Assembly (NCBI RefSeq): GCF_000204055.1
Contig: NW_006768827.1
Coordinates: 261,500 to 325,499, forward strand
Length of the DNA stretch: 64,000 nucleotides
From: Melampsora larici-populina 98AG31
Lineage: Eukaryota; Basidiomycota; Pucciniomycetes; Pucciniales; Melampsoraceae
Direction: 5' to 3'
Positions 48,701 through 59,449 of this stretch are shown in pieces. Every line of letters starts with the position of its first letter. The first letter of the stretch is position 1. The notes under the pieces are model-generated. The model was not told the origin of the DNA. It did not search any database and was given only the letters and a program-made list of their open reading frames with translations. The position numbers and the translations under genes were made by a program.

Positions 48701-48901
48701 ATTGTTTGGTTTAGGATTTTGAGGTTGGAATGAATGATGGTTTGAAGAAGTAGTAGAAGATTGAAGTTGATTCGATTTGGTTTGATCTTCTTCGTCTTCT
48801 TCTTCTATGATGATAATTGGTGTTGGTGTTGGTGTTGGTTTAGGTTGAGTTGTTGATTTGAAGAATGAAGTGATACTTGAATTCTTGGTTTTGGACATCA
48901 T
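45768..48901 (-). CDS. ELG1: ELG1/ATAD5-type PCNA-unloading clamp loader subunit
   Basis: Large subunit of the alternative RFC complex that removes PCNA, including SUMO-PCNA, from DNA after replication. Four exons (48901-47965, 47893-46491, 46417-46209, 46095-45768) give 958 residues. N-terminus: a PIP-like box SSITSFFKS at residues 8-16 and a SUMO-interaction-like patch PIIIIEEEDEEDQ near residues 27-40. Middle: LLWTQKYAPKSSLEVLGEQN, the RFC box preceding the AAA domain. AAA domain: Walker A LLTGPTGIGKTSSVYALANE, Walker B TLILLEEVDVVYQQDKEFW, and sensor-1 MRPVIMTCNDRNVLP. The C-terminus is helical (ERMNAIQIRMKLIGILDEF, MNRTRMSYRLNAGFVEFTRK). An acidic/basic linker precedes Walker A. Intron 2 uses a GTTGAG donor, the only one keeping frame. 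Family identity is strong; exact orthology to Elg1 over Rfc1/Ctf18 rests on the PIP+SIM N-terminus and the EEVD Walker B. Confidence 0.87.
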
Positions 48902-49212
48902 TCGATAACTTTATAAGTTGAAGTTTTCGATTCACAAATGAAATGAAATGAAATGGATTTGATGGAAATCTTTTTAAAGAGAAATATGTAATCAAAATCT
49001 AATTTGTAAACTCATTTCATTTTGTTACGCGTTTAAATACTTCTCAACTTCATCACGTCTTTTTTGTCATCTTCACTTGGTTAAACTTCTACAAACCCAT
49101 CATCTTTCTTTCTTCCATCCCTTCCTCACTATAAAATCTTTCCTACAAACTTATTCTTCTTTTTGATTTTTGTCACGTGGCTCGAATGCGCTATAACACG
49201 CGTGACGTCACC
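48902..49212. other. ELG1 promoter region
   Basis: Contains MluI-like ACGCGT boxes (49027 and 49198), motifs that in fungi often mark G1/S replication genes. Here that is only a suggestion. Confidence 0.3.
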
Positions 49213-49315
49213 GGCTGTCTGGCCCAATGGTTAAGGCGCTTGCCTACGATATCTTCATGCGATGCGATCGTGTTGGTATAGCAAGAGACTCCAGGTTCGA
49301 GTCCTGGGATGGTCG
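49213..49315 (+). tRNA. tRNA-Arg(ACG) with 30-nt intron
   Basis: Acceptor GGCTGTC pairs with GATGGTC (several G-T pairs). The D arm is GCCC..AATGGTTAA..GGC. Anticodon stem CTTGC (49239-49243) pairs with GCAAG (49281-49285). The anticodon loop is CTACGA with anticodon ACG at 49246-49248. The T arm is CCAGG-TTCGAGT-CCTGG and the discriminator is G. The intron (49250-49279) lies one base after the anticodon, the canonical site. A T6 Pol III terminator follows at 49324-49329. Confidence 0.88.
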
Positions 49316-49323
49316 AGCTTATC

Positions 49324-49329
49324 TTTTTT
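49324..49329 (+). terminator. Pol III terminator of the tRNA
   Basis: Run of six T, nine bases after the mature tRNA end. Confidence 0.7.
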
Positions 49330-50445
49330 GTGTGTTCGTATCTGGTTTCTGAAACCAATGAGCAATGCAAGAAATTTGATTTTTTTTATTATCTTTTTGG
49401 TTTGGAGTATTTGAGTGAAACAAGAGAGTATCACAGTTTTACGGTCATGCAAGTTATTCGCACCTGCTCAAATTTAACAAATTGAGGAAAAAACCGTAGA
49501 CAAGAGGATGGGTTTCTTCAATAAATTTAGTAGAGACAGTCGAATGATTAGAATGTAAGAAATTTGATTGGTGAGTTTGTGAGGATCACAGTAGGTGTGG
49601 GAGGTTTCCCTTTGATACATAGGCTGAGAAACAAAAAAAAGTTGAAAAAATTATAAGTAGGAAGGATTATTTTCCCTACGTGTGGAAATGGGAAGATCAG
49701 TTGATGTTTTATCTGATTTATATCTTTTCAAGAATTTATTAATCCTCATGACAGAACTTTTAACTCATCATTGATTTTTGTACACAAAAGAAACAACAAA
49801 CTGTCTTCAAAAAAAGAAAAAAATATCTACATTTTTAATTTATGTGAATTCCTTTATAACCCTCATCCAAGTTCTCATTCTTTTTCGTAAAAACTTTAAA
49901 ACATTTTGATTAACTTATTTTTAAGTTTTAATTAAATATATATTTATAACCATTTTTTTTTCTTTCAAAACCAAACCAAAATAAAAATAAAGTAAAAAAA
50001 CAAAAACTTTTTAATTGATTTGATTGTCAAAAATTTCATCAATTCAATTTAGAAAACTCAGAGAACACAATCATCATCATCATCATCAACATGATGATAA
50101 TATTGTAAAAGAGAAGTGATTTTTTTTTAATTTAATTATATAACAAATAGACACCAGTGAAAGTAACACAAACACATTTCCATTTTCCAACCCCCACAAA
50201 AACACACACACACACCTTGTTTATATAATCATTTTTGTTTGTCTTGTTTAAAGAAAACTAAACTTTTTTCTTTATAACCCTGAATTATCAATTTATCAAT
50301 TTTCGAAACCAACCATGAATCCATCATAATATAACTTCATACTCTTAAATCCCAACAAGTACCAACCCAACCCGATTCTCCAAAAACCCCTTTCCAATCC
50401 GTTCCAACCCCCCCAACACAAACACTTACTTAATCAGTATTCCCA
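49330..50445. other. Intergenic, AT-rich, no gene
   Basis: Poly-A/T and CA runs and an (ATC)n microsatellite near 50071. No coding frame supported. Confidence 0.45.
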
Positions 50446-52397
50446 CTACACAATAGCAGCCGGAGATTTACCACGATTGCCCACTAGTTCTTCATCAACT
50501 TCACCATCCGCATCCACATCCGCATCTGAATCCTCAACGATCTTCTTTAAATTCTTTTTAACAAGTTGAGCATTACTTTTCTTTTCTTCTTCCCAAACGT
50601 CTATAGCTGCACAATCTTCTAATGTATTGAAGGCTTGCCATGTAGCTTCTGATTCTGGATAACCTGCCTGTTGGGTTCACCAATTCTCAATGAAAATCAG
50701 TTGATGAGATCAAAAAGTGAAAGAGGTAAAGAAACGTACCCATAAGACTTTGTATACCACTTGACCTTCTTCATCTAACCTTTCTCCAATAATCTTTTCA
50801 ATCACAAACACCCCATCATCATCCCCATCCCCATCCCCATCCCCATCATCATCCTCATCATCTTCGTCTTGTATACTGATCTTTTTATCTTGATGTTTGA
50901 TTTCTTCTTCAACAAACCCTTTACTTTTTCGTTTCTTATTCGAATCAGATGAGTTAGAATGACGATTAGATCCATGTTTTTTGGAATCTTCTTGGTTCGG
51001 TTTTCGTTTACGAGTCAGTTTGGATAAGGAAGATGAAGTGGTAGTGGTTGTAGTGGTTGTTGTAGAAGAAGAAGACGTTTTTTTAGTAGATTCGTTGGGG
51101 GGTTTGGGTTGGGTTGGTTTTGGTTTTGGGGATTGGATTGGAGATGGATTCGAACTTGGACTTGATCTTGGACTACCCAGACGAAAGAAAACTCATCAAT
51201 TCAAATTGAGTTTGGGAATAAGAAGAAAGAAAGAAAAAAAGATGAAAGCAAACGAACGCGTCTGCAAAAGCAAGTTTTCCCAAGATAGGAGAAGTTTCAA
51301 CGTCTAGTAAATAAGGATCGATATGAGCACCAGTATCAGGTTGAGGAGAATTTGGTTTGGTTGAATGGCTAGTAGATCGATGAACTTGTGATTTTCTTTT
51401 GGGATTCGATTCGGGTTCGAGGGTTGAAGTCGATCGTTTTGGTTTTGATTTGGTTGGGATGATTGGTGGATCTGTTTGAGTAGTCGATTTTCTTACTCTG
51501 GTAGATGGTTGCCTGGTTAATTGAGCTATACACCCAAAAGAAAAGAAACAAGATCAAAACTCGATTCTGGTTTGGTTCTAGATAAGGTAAGGAGAGAAAC
51601 TTACCACCACCTACAGAGTTTTTCTTTTTAATTAAATCTTTAAACTTATCTGATTCTAAGAATTGATCAATAGCCAATTCTTCACGACCGAACCTACCAA
51701 ACTTTTTAGTCAAGACAGTAGAAGATTGAATGGTAGGAAACCGAGTTCGATAAGCCTTTAATTCGATTTGTCTTTCGTTTAGATCAGAAAGATGATCCAC
51801 CAATTTTGCCGGTTCTAATAATACTCTTGAATCAAATGTATGTTTTAAGTATTTATCAAATGACATGAAGGCTTGATAAAATGAAGAAGATGATGAATCT
51901 GAAGCAATGGTAAGTTGATGATTTGGATCGGATTTTAAATTAGATAGATCTAGAGAAGCTAATTCGTATAACTTTCGTTGGATCGAATCAAGTAATTTAA
52001 AACACAAATTCCATGCATCTATCTCATGATAAGCTAATTTAAATAGTTCAGTTGTATTGATAATTTGAATGAATCCATCAATGAAATCTAAAAAATTATC
52101 AATTTCACATAAGATTGAATCAGATGAATTGTATAAATCATTTGAATCTAAGGTTTGATCAATCGAATCTTGCCATGATTCGATAAGAGTTTCAGGTTTT
52201 TTTAAACAAAAGTTTAAAAACAATCGGATTCCTAATGTATCTGAAATTTCAGGTTCTTCAACAATCGCTTGTAAAAAATCGTAACAGAAATCTTTTTGAA
52301 AGGTTGATGTTGCTTTTTGGATTGATATTCTTAGAGCTGGTGTTAGTTTTGATGGGATTTGATGATCGATGGGTAAACCTGTGTTGAGAGTGGTCAT
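50446..52397 (-). CDS. Chromodomain protein
   Basis: Four exons (52397-51605, 51525-51258, 51172-50740, 50667-50446), 571 residues. The N-terminal 260 residues are acidic and helical (FQKDFCYDFLQAIVEEPEIS, TLGIRLFLNFCLKKPETLIE) with no domain I recognise. The middle is a low-complexity basic, Ser/Thr/Pro-rich linker with several KRK/KPKR nuclear-localisation-like patches. It ends in an acidic DED/DGDG run. The C-terminal chromodomain is GVFVIEKIIGERLDEEGQVV, YKVLWAGYPESEATWQAFNT, LEDCAAIDVWEEE. The aromatic-cage positions (F/V in VFVIEK, W in KVLW, W in ATW) are present, so methyl-lysine binding is plausible. The last intron splits the chromodomain after KVLW. A C-terminal chromodomain behind a helical N-terminus differs from HP1 (no chromoshadow). 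Confidence 0.75.
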
Positions 52398-52638
52398 GTT
52401 GTCGTTGTGAGATGGTGCGAATGGTGAATGGAGTGAGTGCTAGTCGAGGGATGAGAATCGAGAAGATGAAGATAGTGAAAATTTAATCAAGTGTACTTAA
52501 CTTAACCAATACTTAAACTTATCATACTTAACACTCAAATTCACTCTTCACTCTGAACGCGTCTCAAAGAGTCAACCCCTTCACAAATCAACAACAACAA
52601 CAAAATCAAAAACAAAACAAGTATCAACTCAAAACAAA
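52398..52638. promoter_or_regulatory. Shared divergent promoter
   Basis: Only 241 bp separate the start codons of the chromodomain gene (minus) and the 52639 gene (plus). It contains ACGCGT near 52557 and CA-rich leader sequence. No TATA box seen. Co-regulation is inferred from spacing. Confidence 0.4.
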
Positions 52639-55600
52639 ATGAACCCATCCAATTCAAAACAAACCCAACATCCTATCAAATTCCCATTATCAAAGATTCA
52701 CAGATTACTCAGACCACTCAAATCATCCATCATCTCACTAAAACAAGAACTCATTCATCAACATCAACAACAAGCATCACAACCAAACCATCACCATATC
52801 TATCATGAATCAAAATCAATCAAACGAAAGACAATAGAACAATCAGATTATCATCCTAATCCAAAACAACAATCATTAATCATCAAAAAGAATATCAAAC
52901 GATTATCATCTAAATCAACCACCACAACTACCATCACTCCTTTCAAATCTCATCCAAGTTTAATCAGTTCACCACTCTTTGAATCAACAAATACGATCAA
53001 CAAGATCCCTAAGAAACCATACTACGGTCCAAAGAGATGTATCAAAAGATTACCATTCACTCGTGGAAAGTCATCAAGTTTTACTACGAATTCTAATTCG
53101 ATCAAGACCTCTAATCAAATCGAACAGAAACTTTCAAAAGTTTTAGCAGCTTATAAAAACGTATTAGATTCGGTTACTTTGACAGATTTATTAGTGATTT
53201 CGAATGAGAGGATTCCATTGACAGTGATTTGTGCTCAAGTTATTGGATTTCAACTTGAGTCTCTTTTGGTTAATCAGTTTGGTTTGGATGAGGATGGGTA
53301 TGATGATGATGATGATCATCAGGAGGAATCCAATCAGATTAGTTTGATTGAAGAAGAAGATTGGAAAACTAGTTTGATGGATGAATGGTATGATGCGATT
53401 CCAATCAATTATAGAAAGTGAGTTTTGAAGTTCATCAGATTCTCATTCATGACTCATAAAGTGTTTTGGGTTCTGAATTTTGGGCTTTTTCTTTAGATAT
53501 GCTTTAGCTCAACATTCACTGAGTTTGATTTTAAATGAATTGACACATGAACGTTCAAGTTCATGTAATCTTTCATACGATTTACTTTACAAACTTCATG
53601 AATTACATCGAACTTACGCGAGTTCCGATTTGATTTGTTCACAAGCTTCTAAATTATTAAATGCATTATTTGAATTACCTCAAATTGATTGGTATGAATT
53701 ATATGATGCATCATTTCATCAATTCGGATTAAAGCATGAGTTTTTAAACCAATTTCATCAAAGAACAAAAGAGACAAGTTTTTTAAAAGATTGGTCGAAT
53801 TGGAAATTTGGTTTGATTGGGTTTATTGATAAATCGATACATGATTTTGGTTTGATTGGGTTTCAAAAATGGGTAAAAGAAAGATCAAGAGTTTTGAAAG
53901 AGAATTTGATTAAACAAGAAGAAGTTTCAGTAGGATTAAGATCAGATTTAAATGATTCGGATTTTGATCATCAGTATAATTGTGAATTGATTGAAGAGTT
54001 TGATGAAAAGACTGGAATGGTTTTAGGGAAATGGATTGATGGTTTGGTCAAGAATTCGTTGCCTAATTCGATTCATTCTAGAGTTTCGAGAGATCAGTTG
54101 GATGGCATTTCAGATTTGGTGTTTGATGAGATCCGATTTGATGGATCATATTCCACTTCTCAATCTGCTTCTACTTCTCGTGATCCACTGAATTCTACCA
54201 ATCTTAATCCATCTAATCAACTTTTAATCTTTATTTCACTTTTAATCGAATCACATCGGTTCACACTCTCGAATCTATCAATCTTTAAATTACCATACAC
54301 TACCATTAACACCAGTTCAAGTACTTCGACTCCATTAAAGCTTACTAAACAAGAACCCACTAAACTGATCAAACTGTTAAACTTTATTAATCATGATCAT
54401 CATCTGTTATCTAAAGTTTCAAAACATTTCTTAAGATCACATCAATCAACGGAATTATTTTCGATTCTAAGTCCAAATGAAACGATGATCCGAGGATTAA
54501 ATGAATTATTTGAATTGATGATCAATGGATCGGATGATCGGAAAAGTTTGATCGGATTAGGAAAGCTTTGGATCGAATGTTTGTTGAAGACAGATCCGAT
54601 TGGATGGTGGAATGGGAAAGAAGATCAGGTTAGGTTTGTGAGAGATTGGTTGGATGATTGGTACACTAGGTTTGATGAGATTGATCGAATGGATGAGCAG
54701 GATGAGGATCAGGATCAGAGGGAAAAACAGGTGGATTGGACTTTGGAGACTTTGAGTCTTGGTGGCAAAAAGTTTAGGAAGATTCGAGGGTTGAGCAAGC
54801 CGGCTGAGGATCGGATTCGGTTGGTTAGCTTACGTGGTCGAAGGGATGTACGAGAGGATGAGGATGGGGATGAGGATGAGATGAGGATCGGTTCAAAGGG
54901 TTCGAGAGGTGTGTTGAAAGCGGTTCAAGATGATCAAGTTCAAGAAATCGATTTGGTAGATGTTAAATCAGATGTGGATGAAGGTTTTGGGGATCATGAA
55001 GATTTGCAAACTGGTTTATTGGATGTTGGATCAGATGAAGGTGAAGGTGAAGAAATGATGATGGATTCGAAATCGTCTGGAGTCAAATTTGAATCAATAC
55101 CAGATCGAAACTCGGTGGAGATTAAATCAGATGAAGAAGAAGATGATGATGTTGAATTGGATGAAGATGAAGATGAAGATGAAGAGTACGAAGAGGACAG
55201 AGGTTTGGTGGATGTTAAAATTGATGAAGAAGAGGAAAAGATTGAATCGAGTTCGTTTGGAGGATCATTGAGATCGAGTCAAAGGAATGAAGGACGTCGA
55301 AAGATTGGATTCGCTATTAAATCTGATGATGATGAAATGATCATCCATTCGAAATCGTCTAGAAAAGGAACATTGAAATCAGGAAAAGATCATCAAAGAC
55401 ATCAAAATAGTTCATTTGGTAACACGTCAGATGATGAGGATGACGAAATGATCATCAAATCGAAATCATCTAGAGTTTCTTCGGGATTGAGAAAAGATCA
55501 TCAGAGTTATCGAAGCAGTTCAATGAATATGAAATCTGATGAGGAAAATGAAGAAGAAGAAGAAGAAATGGAAAAAGATTCAAAGTTGTTTAGAACACCG

Positions 55601-56005
55601 TTAAGATCGATCCAAGAGACCCGTATCAGTAGCTCATCAAAAACGAAACTGTCTTCTTCTGCATCTTCATCATCAGAAGATGAGATTTCATTTATAAAAG
55701 AAAGGTATCAAACTGGAAGTTCAAAGCCACCAGAAAATAAAAAGTTAAGAATATCAAATCGGATTGAAAGGATTCCAAAGATGAGAAAAGTTGAAAGTTT
55801 GATCAAAGGTAAAGGGAAGATTCGATTGATAAAAGATGAAGAAGTTGAAGAAGTAGATGAGTTGGATTTTTTGAGTGATAGGAATAGAAGTTGTACGCCT
55901 TGGTGTAGGAAATCTAGTAGGATTGGAACACTTTATGGTAGGAAAGGCAATGGGAATGGTACTGGTAGAGGGAGAGGCAAGGCAAAAGGGAAGGCAAAAG
56001 CTTGA
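52639..56005 (+). CDS. Large acidic nuclear-type protein, unknown family
   Basis: Two exons (52639-53417 and 53497-56005), 1095 residues. Residues 1-160 are basic, with Gln/His/Ser runs and KRK patches. Residues about 165-560 form a helical region, starting KLSKVLAAYKNVLDSVTLTD and LTVICAQVIGFQLESLLVNQ. It continues YALAQHSLSLILNELTHERS and WSNWKFGLIGFIDKSIHDFG, with paired GLIGF repeats. Residues about 660-960 are very acidic and Ser-rich, with repeated DDDEMIIHSKSSR / DDEMIIKSKSSR units spaced by KDHQ..SS. The C-terminus is basic, NGTGRGRGKAKGKAKA. The charge pattern suggests a chromatin or nucleolar role, but no domain is recognised. It is divergently paired with the chromodomain gene. Confidence 0.65.
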
Positions 56006-56534
56006 TCTTGAAAAATTTAGAAGTTGTAGTACTTGAGGGTTTTGTTTTAAGAAATTGAAAAAGATTGGGCGAGGGTTTTGGGATTCTTGGGTTTGTGTGA
56101 CGGGGTCAAGGGAAAGAGGGTTTTTTTTGAAGTGAAGAAGTTTTTGAACAATTGGGTTTTTATGAGGAAAAGATACGCATGAGTTTGTAGATTTCGACAT
56201 TGAGTTTTTTTTGACTATCTTGTTATCATTCGGTTTATGATATGTATTGTGTTCTTTTTATCAAAAATTCATTGTTTGTTAAGTTTCTTGGTTTGATTTT
56301 TTTTCTCCTTGTTGTTTTTGTTTTATTTAAAATTAAAGTATATCAGTTAAATTTTTTTTTTTTGCATATTAGTTAGTTTTGAAACTCACCAAGGGTGATT
56401 TGTATAAAGGATTTTTTTTGAAAATATGGAATGATCTTTGATTTGTGTTGAAAGGTGATCATTTGTGGGTTTTTTCTTGGCAGTGGGTTTGGTAAAAGGT
56501 TATTTTTGTATTTTTTTTAAAGGTTTGATTTTCC
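56006..56534. other. Intergenic between the 52639 gene and the retrotransposon
   Basis: T-rich 3' region of the upstream gene; no frame supported. Confidence 0.4.
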
Positions 56535-56763
56535 TTGGTAGTCTTATCAAAGGAACGACTTAAGACAAAGTCCCATAATACAGTTTCGTAGTGAGAGGGA
56601 AAACCCATAACCCATAATCAGAGTTTTCACGGAGAGAGCTTGAATTAGTAGAGAACAATTCAAACTCCTCCCTCTCTCACTCAGCATCTGATCGAAACTC
56701 AATACACTATACTCTACATTCTCACGGGTGGAAATAATCGTTTATTTCAACAAAGTTTTTAAA
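56535..56763 (+). repeat. Split direct repeat A1
   Basis: 229 bp starting TTGGTAGTCTTATC. It matches A2 (62593-62821) with two differences seen, near 56571 (C/T) and 56632 (A/G). Confidence 0.9.
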
Positions 56764-56818
56764 ATTTCAGACAGAAGACAAGTCAAGAATCCGGACATAA
56801 GACCTTTAGCTTCACAAT

Positions 56819-58779
56819 ATGACATCTTTCGACAACGAGCTCAAAAGCACACAAGATAAGTTGAAGGCAGCGGGGATAAAGATGAAGAGGATAGGATCAA
56901 AAGAAAACGCGGACAGAGGTGAAGGAACTAGTAGCGCGACAACGAGGAGCCAATCTAAGAATAGAGCAGCGGCAGAAGTAGAGAACAGTGGAGAAACTGA
57001 CGCGGCAGGACCACAAGCGGGTGGTAGTGGTGAAGGTAACAACACCGACCAGCAACAGGTAGAAGAAGCAGACGGTGAAGAAGCAGAAGGTGACCAAGAT
57101 GCGAACCAAAGAGGAGAGACGCCTGAGGGAAACGGAGGCGACGGCGGAAATAACGGTGAGTGTACGAAGCCCTGAAGGTAGTTGGGGTGGTCAACCTTGC
57201 CTCTATGTTGAAGTCACGTGAGGGTGACGAGAAGTGCAGAGAGGCACGAGGGAGAAACGGAGACGAGGAGGAGAAAGCTCACCATTAGAGGAACACGCCA
57301 GTAGGGGCGAAGGCGGAGAAGCGAGGAGAGCATCAGACGAAGAGACTGATGGGAGGAACGCTTGTATGTTTGAAGCAGAGACAGAACCGGAGGAAATGTC
57401 GGCCCAAGCGAAGTGGTGGTCAGCGATCGAATTTGCTTTCGAGACGCAGCAAGACGAGCTCGCTATGACAATGCTGCAAGGCTTCAACTTGATGTACGGC
57501 AAGAATGAACAGACTGAGGCAGCGGTAGAAGGTCGCACGAGGCGGAAGCGATCACCAGTCAGGTTCAGAGACGAGAGACCCCGAACACAGTCACTGATAG
57601 TAGGAGAAGATGATGACGAAGAGAATGAAGCAGAAAACGCAACAGCGGTGGATGATGTACAAGATGAGAGAGGCAGAGACAGAAGAAAGAAATCATTGAT
57701 GAAGAGAAGAAGAGAAGATACTTCAGAAGAAAGAAATGATAGAGAAGAGACGACGAAGTCGAAGGAAGTAGAGGAAAACCAGGGAGAAGAAGGTAAGAAG
57801 AATAGTCGCAGAGTGTCAAACGAAGTATACTGAGATGACCGTAACTGAACGTAGAGACCGAGGGAGGTATAACCTATAGGATAGGCAAACCCCTGGGAAA
57901 CTCCTCAATGTTGATGCCGTTGACGCCGTATTTCGAGAACCGAATGAAAACGCTGAAGGCCTACGTACCTCTCACAATCTTCGATCTGAGTTGGATAGAG
58001 AGAGACCAGAGAGCCGCTGGGAAGAAGAAAGTGAAGACTATAAAAGAACTTCAAGAAGATGATTCTTCAGCAACTTACTCGGGCCTAGCACCCAACGAGG
58101 AACTCCTGATGACGTACGGCTTCTGGATAGACGCCTTTGACCTATTCATAAGATACTTGAGAGAGGAGTATGAGCGACCGAAGGCGGCGAAGATGTTCGA
58201 GAGGCACAGGGTGAATGTGGTGAAGGTGAAGCGTATAACGAAGTGTTGGATGGTAGCGTTACGATACGACATGAAGGTTAGGATGGTGACAATGAAGGTG
58301 AAGAAGGCGCCAGGCGGAGGATGGGTGATGGAAGACGCCGGATACATGCATGAGGACCTCTTGAGGGAAGCCAAGGAAGAGGCGGACGCGAAGGGGGAGA
58401 GAAAGTTCGTAGACAATCCATATGCCCCAGGAGGAGGTATGGAACACGTAGACCCAGCCACAGGCTGGTCGGCACCGTCGACGTGGGGAGGCTACCAAGG
58501 AGTAGAGCAGGGCGGAAGTAGAGGTCAGTAGATTGGAGGAGAGAGAGACGGGAGAGACTGGTACTGACGTACATTTCGTTCTGATGGTTAGGAGGCGTAC
58601 CGGGCAGAGGAAGGGCCAGAGGGTACTCGAACAGAGGTACTGGCCAGAACGCGAGAGGACTAGGAGGTGGAGCCCAGAGAGCGCAAGGAAACGGATGGTT
58701 TCAAGGGAGAGGTGCAGGTTGGTGGGCCAAAGCGAGAGGTGGTGGGGCAGGAAATGTAGCGGCAAACGGGAAGGAGTAA
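56819..58779 (+). CDS. Gag-like protein of the retrotransposon
   Basis: First ATG after repeat A1, MTSFDNELKSTQDKLKAAGI. The frame is open in four blocks joined by intron-like gaps: 57156-57222 (GTGAGT..GAG, weak acceptor), 57793-57884 (GTAAGA..TAG) and 58524-58591 (GTCAGT..TTAG). All three keep the frame. Block 2 holds RTRRKRSPVRFRDERPRTQS and long acidic/basic runs. Block 3 is the conserved part: PLTPYFENRMKTLKAYVPLT, MTYGFWIDAFDLFIRYLREE and PKAAKMFERHRVNVVKVKRI. Block 4 is Gly/Arg-rich (RGRARGYSNRG, GNGWFQGRGAGWWAKARGGG), suited to nucleic-acid binding. Its role is inferred from position and composition. Confidence 0.6.
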
Positions 58780-58849
58780 GTCTAGTCCAGAGATAGATGT
58801 CGTTAGTTGTAGACAAAGTCACGTAAGGAGAAAGTAATGACATACCTAA

Positions 58850-59449
58850 TTGCCCAGTGACACGCGCCACACCCTAAGAGAGCCCAAGACAAGAGAGGAG
58901 AGCTATGAGAAGTATGAGAGCAACAAACCCGAAATGACAAAGGACCTAGTCGGTGAAATTCAAGTGAGTGAGATGCCACCGGCAGAAGAGCAGATACAGA
59001 TAGAAAGAGTAGCAAGGACAATAGACGAGCCAGGGGAAGATGGTGGAGGAACAAGAAACAAGATAGCAGCGGAAATAGAAGGCGAAACAAGATGCCAAGC
59101 AGTATCGGAAGACGAACAAGTACAAGAGGAATTCGACCTAGAGTACGAAGAAGAACAGGCAGAGCAAAGCGAAGAAGAGGGAGACAAAGGATCGGAGACA
59201 CCACTTGAACACGACTACCCGGAAAGTAGGGAGTGGCCGACCGAGGTGAAGTGCGAGATGGACATCGATGCGTGGGAAAAAGAGCTACAAGAACTAGGCC
59301 TGTGGGAAGAACACGGATATGTTGTGGTAGGGTTTAGAGAAGGTTTCACGCAGGGGATACCGGAGCACGACCTGGAAGGCCTCGAGTTCTATTTGCCAGG
59401 CAATCACAAAACGTCGGCCGAGGACAGAGAGGAGATACGAGAAAAATAA
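58850..59449 (+). CDS. Acidic N-terminal frame ahead of reverse transcriptase
   Basis: Highly acidic (DLEYEEEQAEQSEEEGDKGS). It ends with DIDAWEKELQELGLWEEHGY, VVGFREGFTQGIPEHDLEGL and NHKTSAEDREEIREK. The start used is not an ATG in context, so it may begin by splicing from upstream. It stops 24 bases before the first Met of the RT frame, which lies in the -1 frame. The RT frame is open back across the stop at a GAGAAAAATAAAG stretch. Either a -1 frameshift or a point indel joins them. It probably forms the N-terminus of the polymerase protein. Confidence 0.5.
   Translation: MPSDTRHTLREPKTREESYEKYESNKPEMTKDLVGEIQVSEMPPAEEQIQIERVARTIDEPGEDGGGTRNKIAAEIEGETRCQAVSEDEQVQEEFDLEYEEEQAEQSEEEGDKGSETPLEHDYPESREWPTEVKCEMDIDAWEKELQELGLWEEHGYVVVGFREGFTQGIPEHDLEGLEFYLPGNHKTSAEDREEIREK

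Noticed and set aside
50820..50850. CATCCCCATCCCC repeat considered as a regulatory microsatellite
   Set aside because: It encodes the acidic DGDGDG run of the chromodomain protein on the minus strand.
58075..58870. Minus-strand frames of 98-203 codons inside the retrotransposon
   Set aside because: They lie opposite the gag frame with the same purine/pyrimidine bias; no sign of coding.
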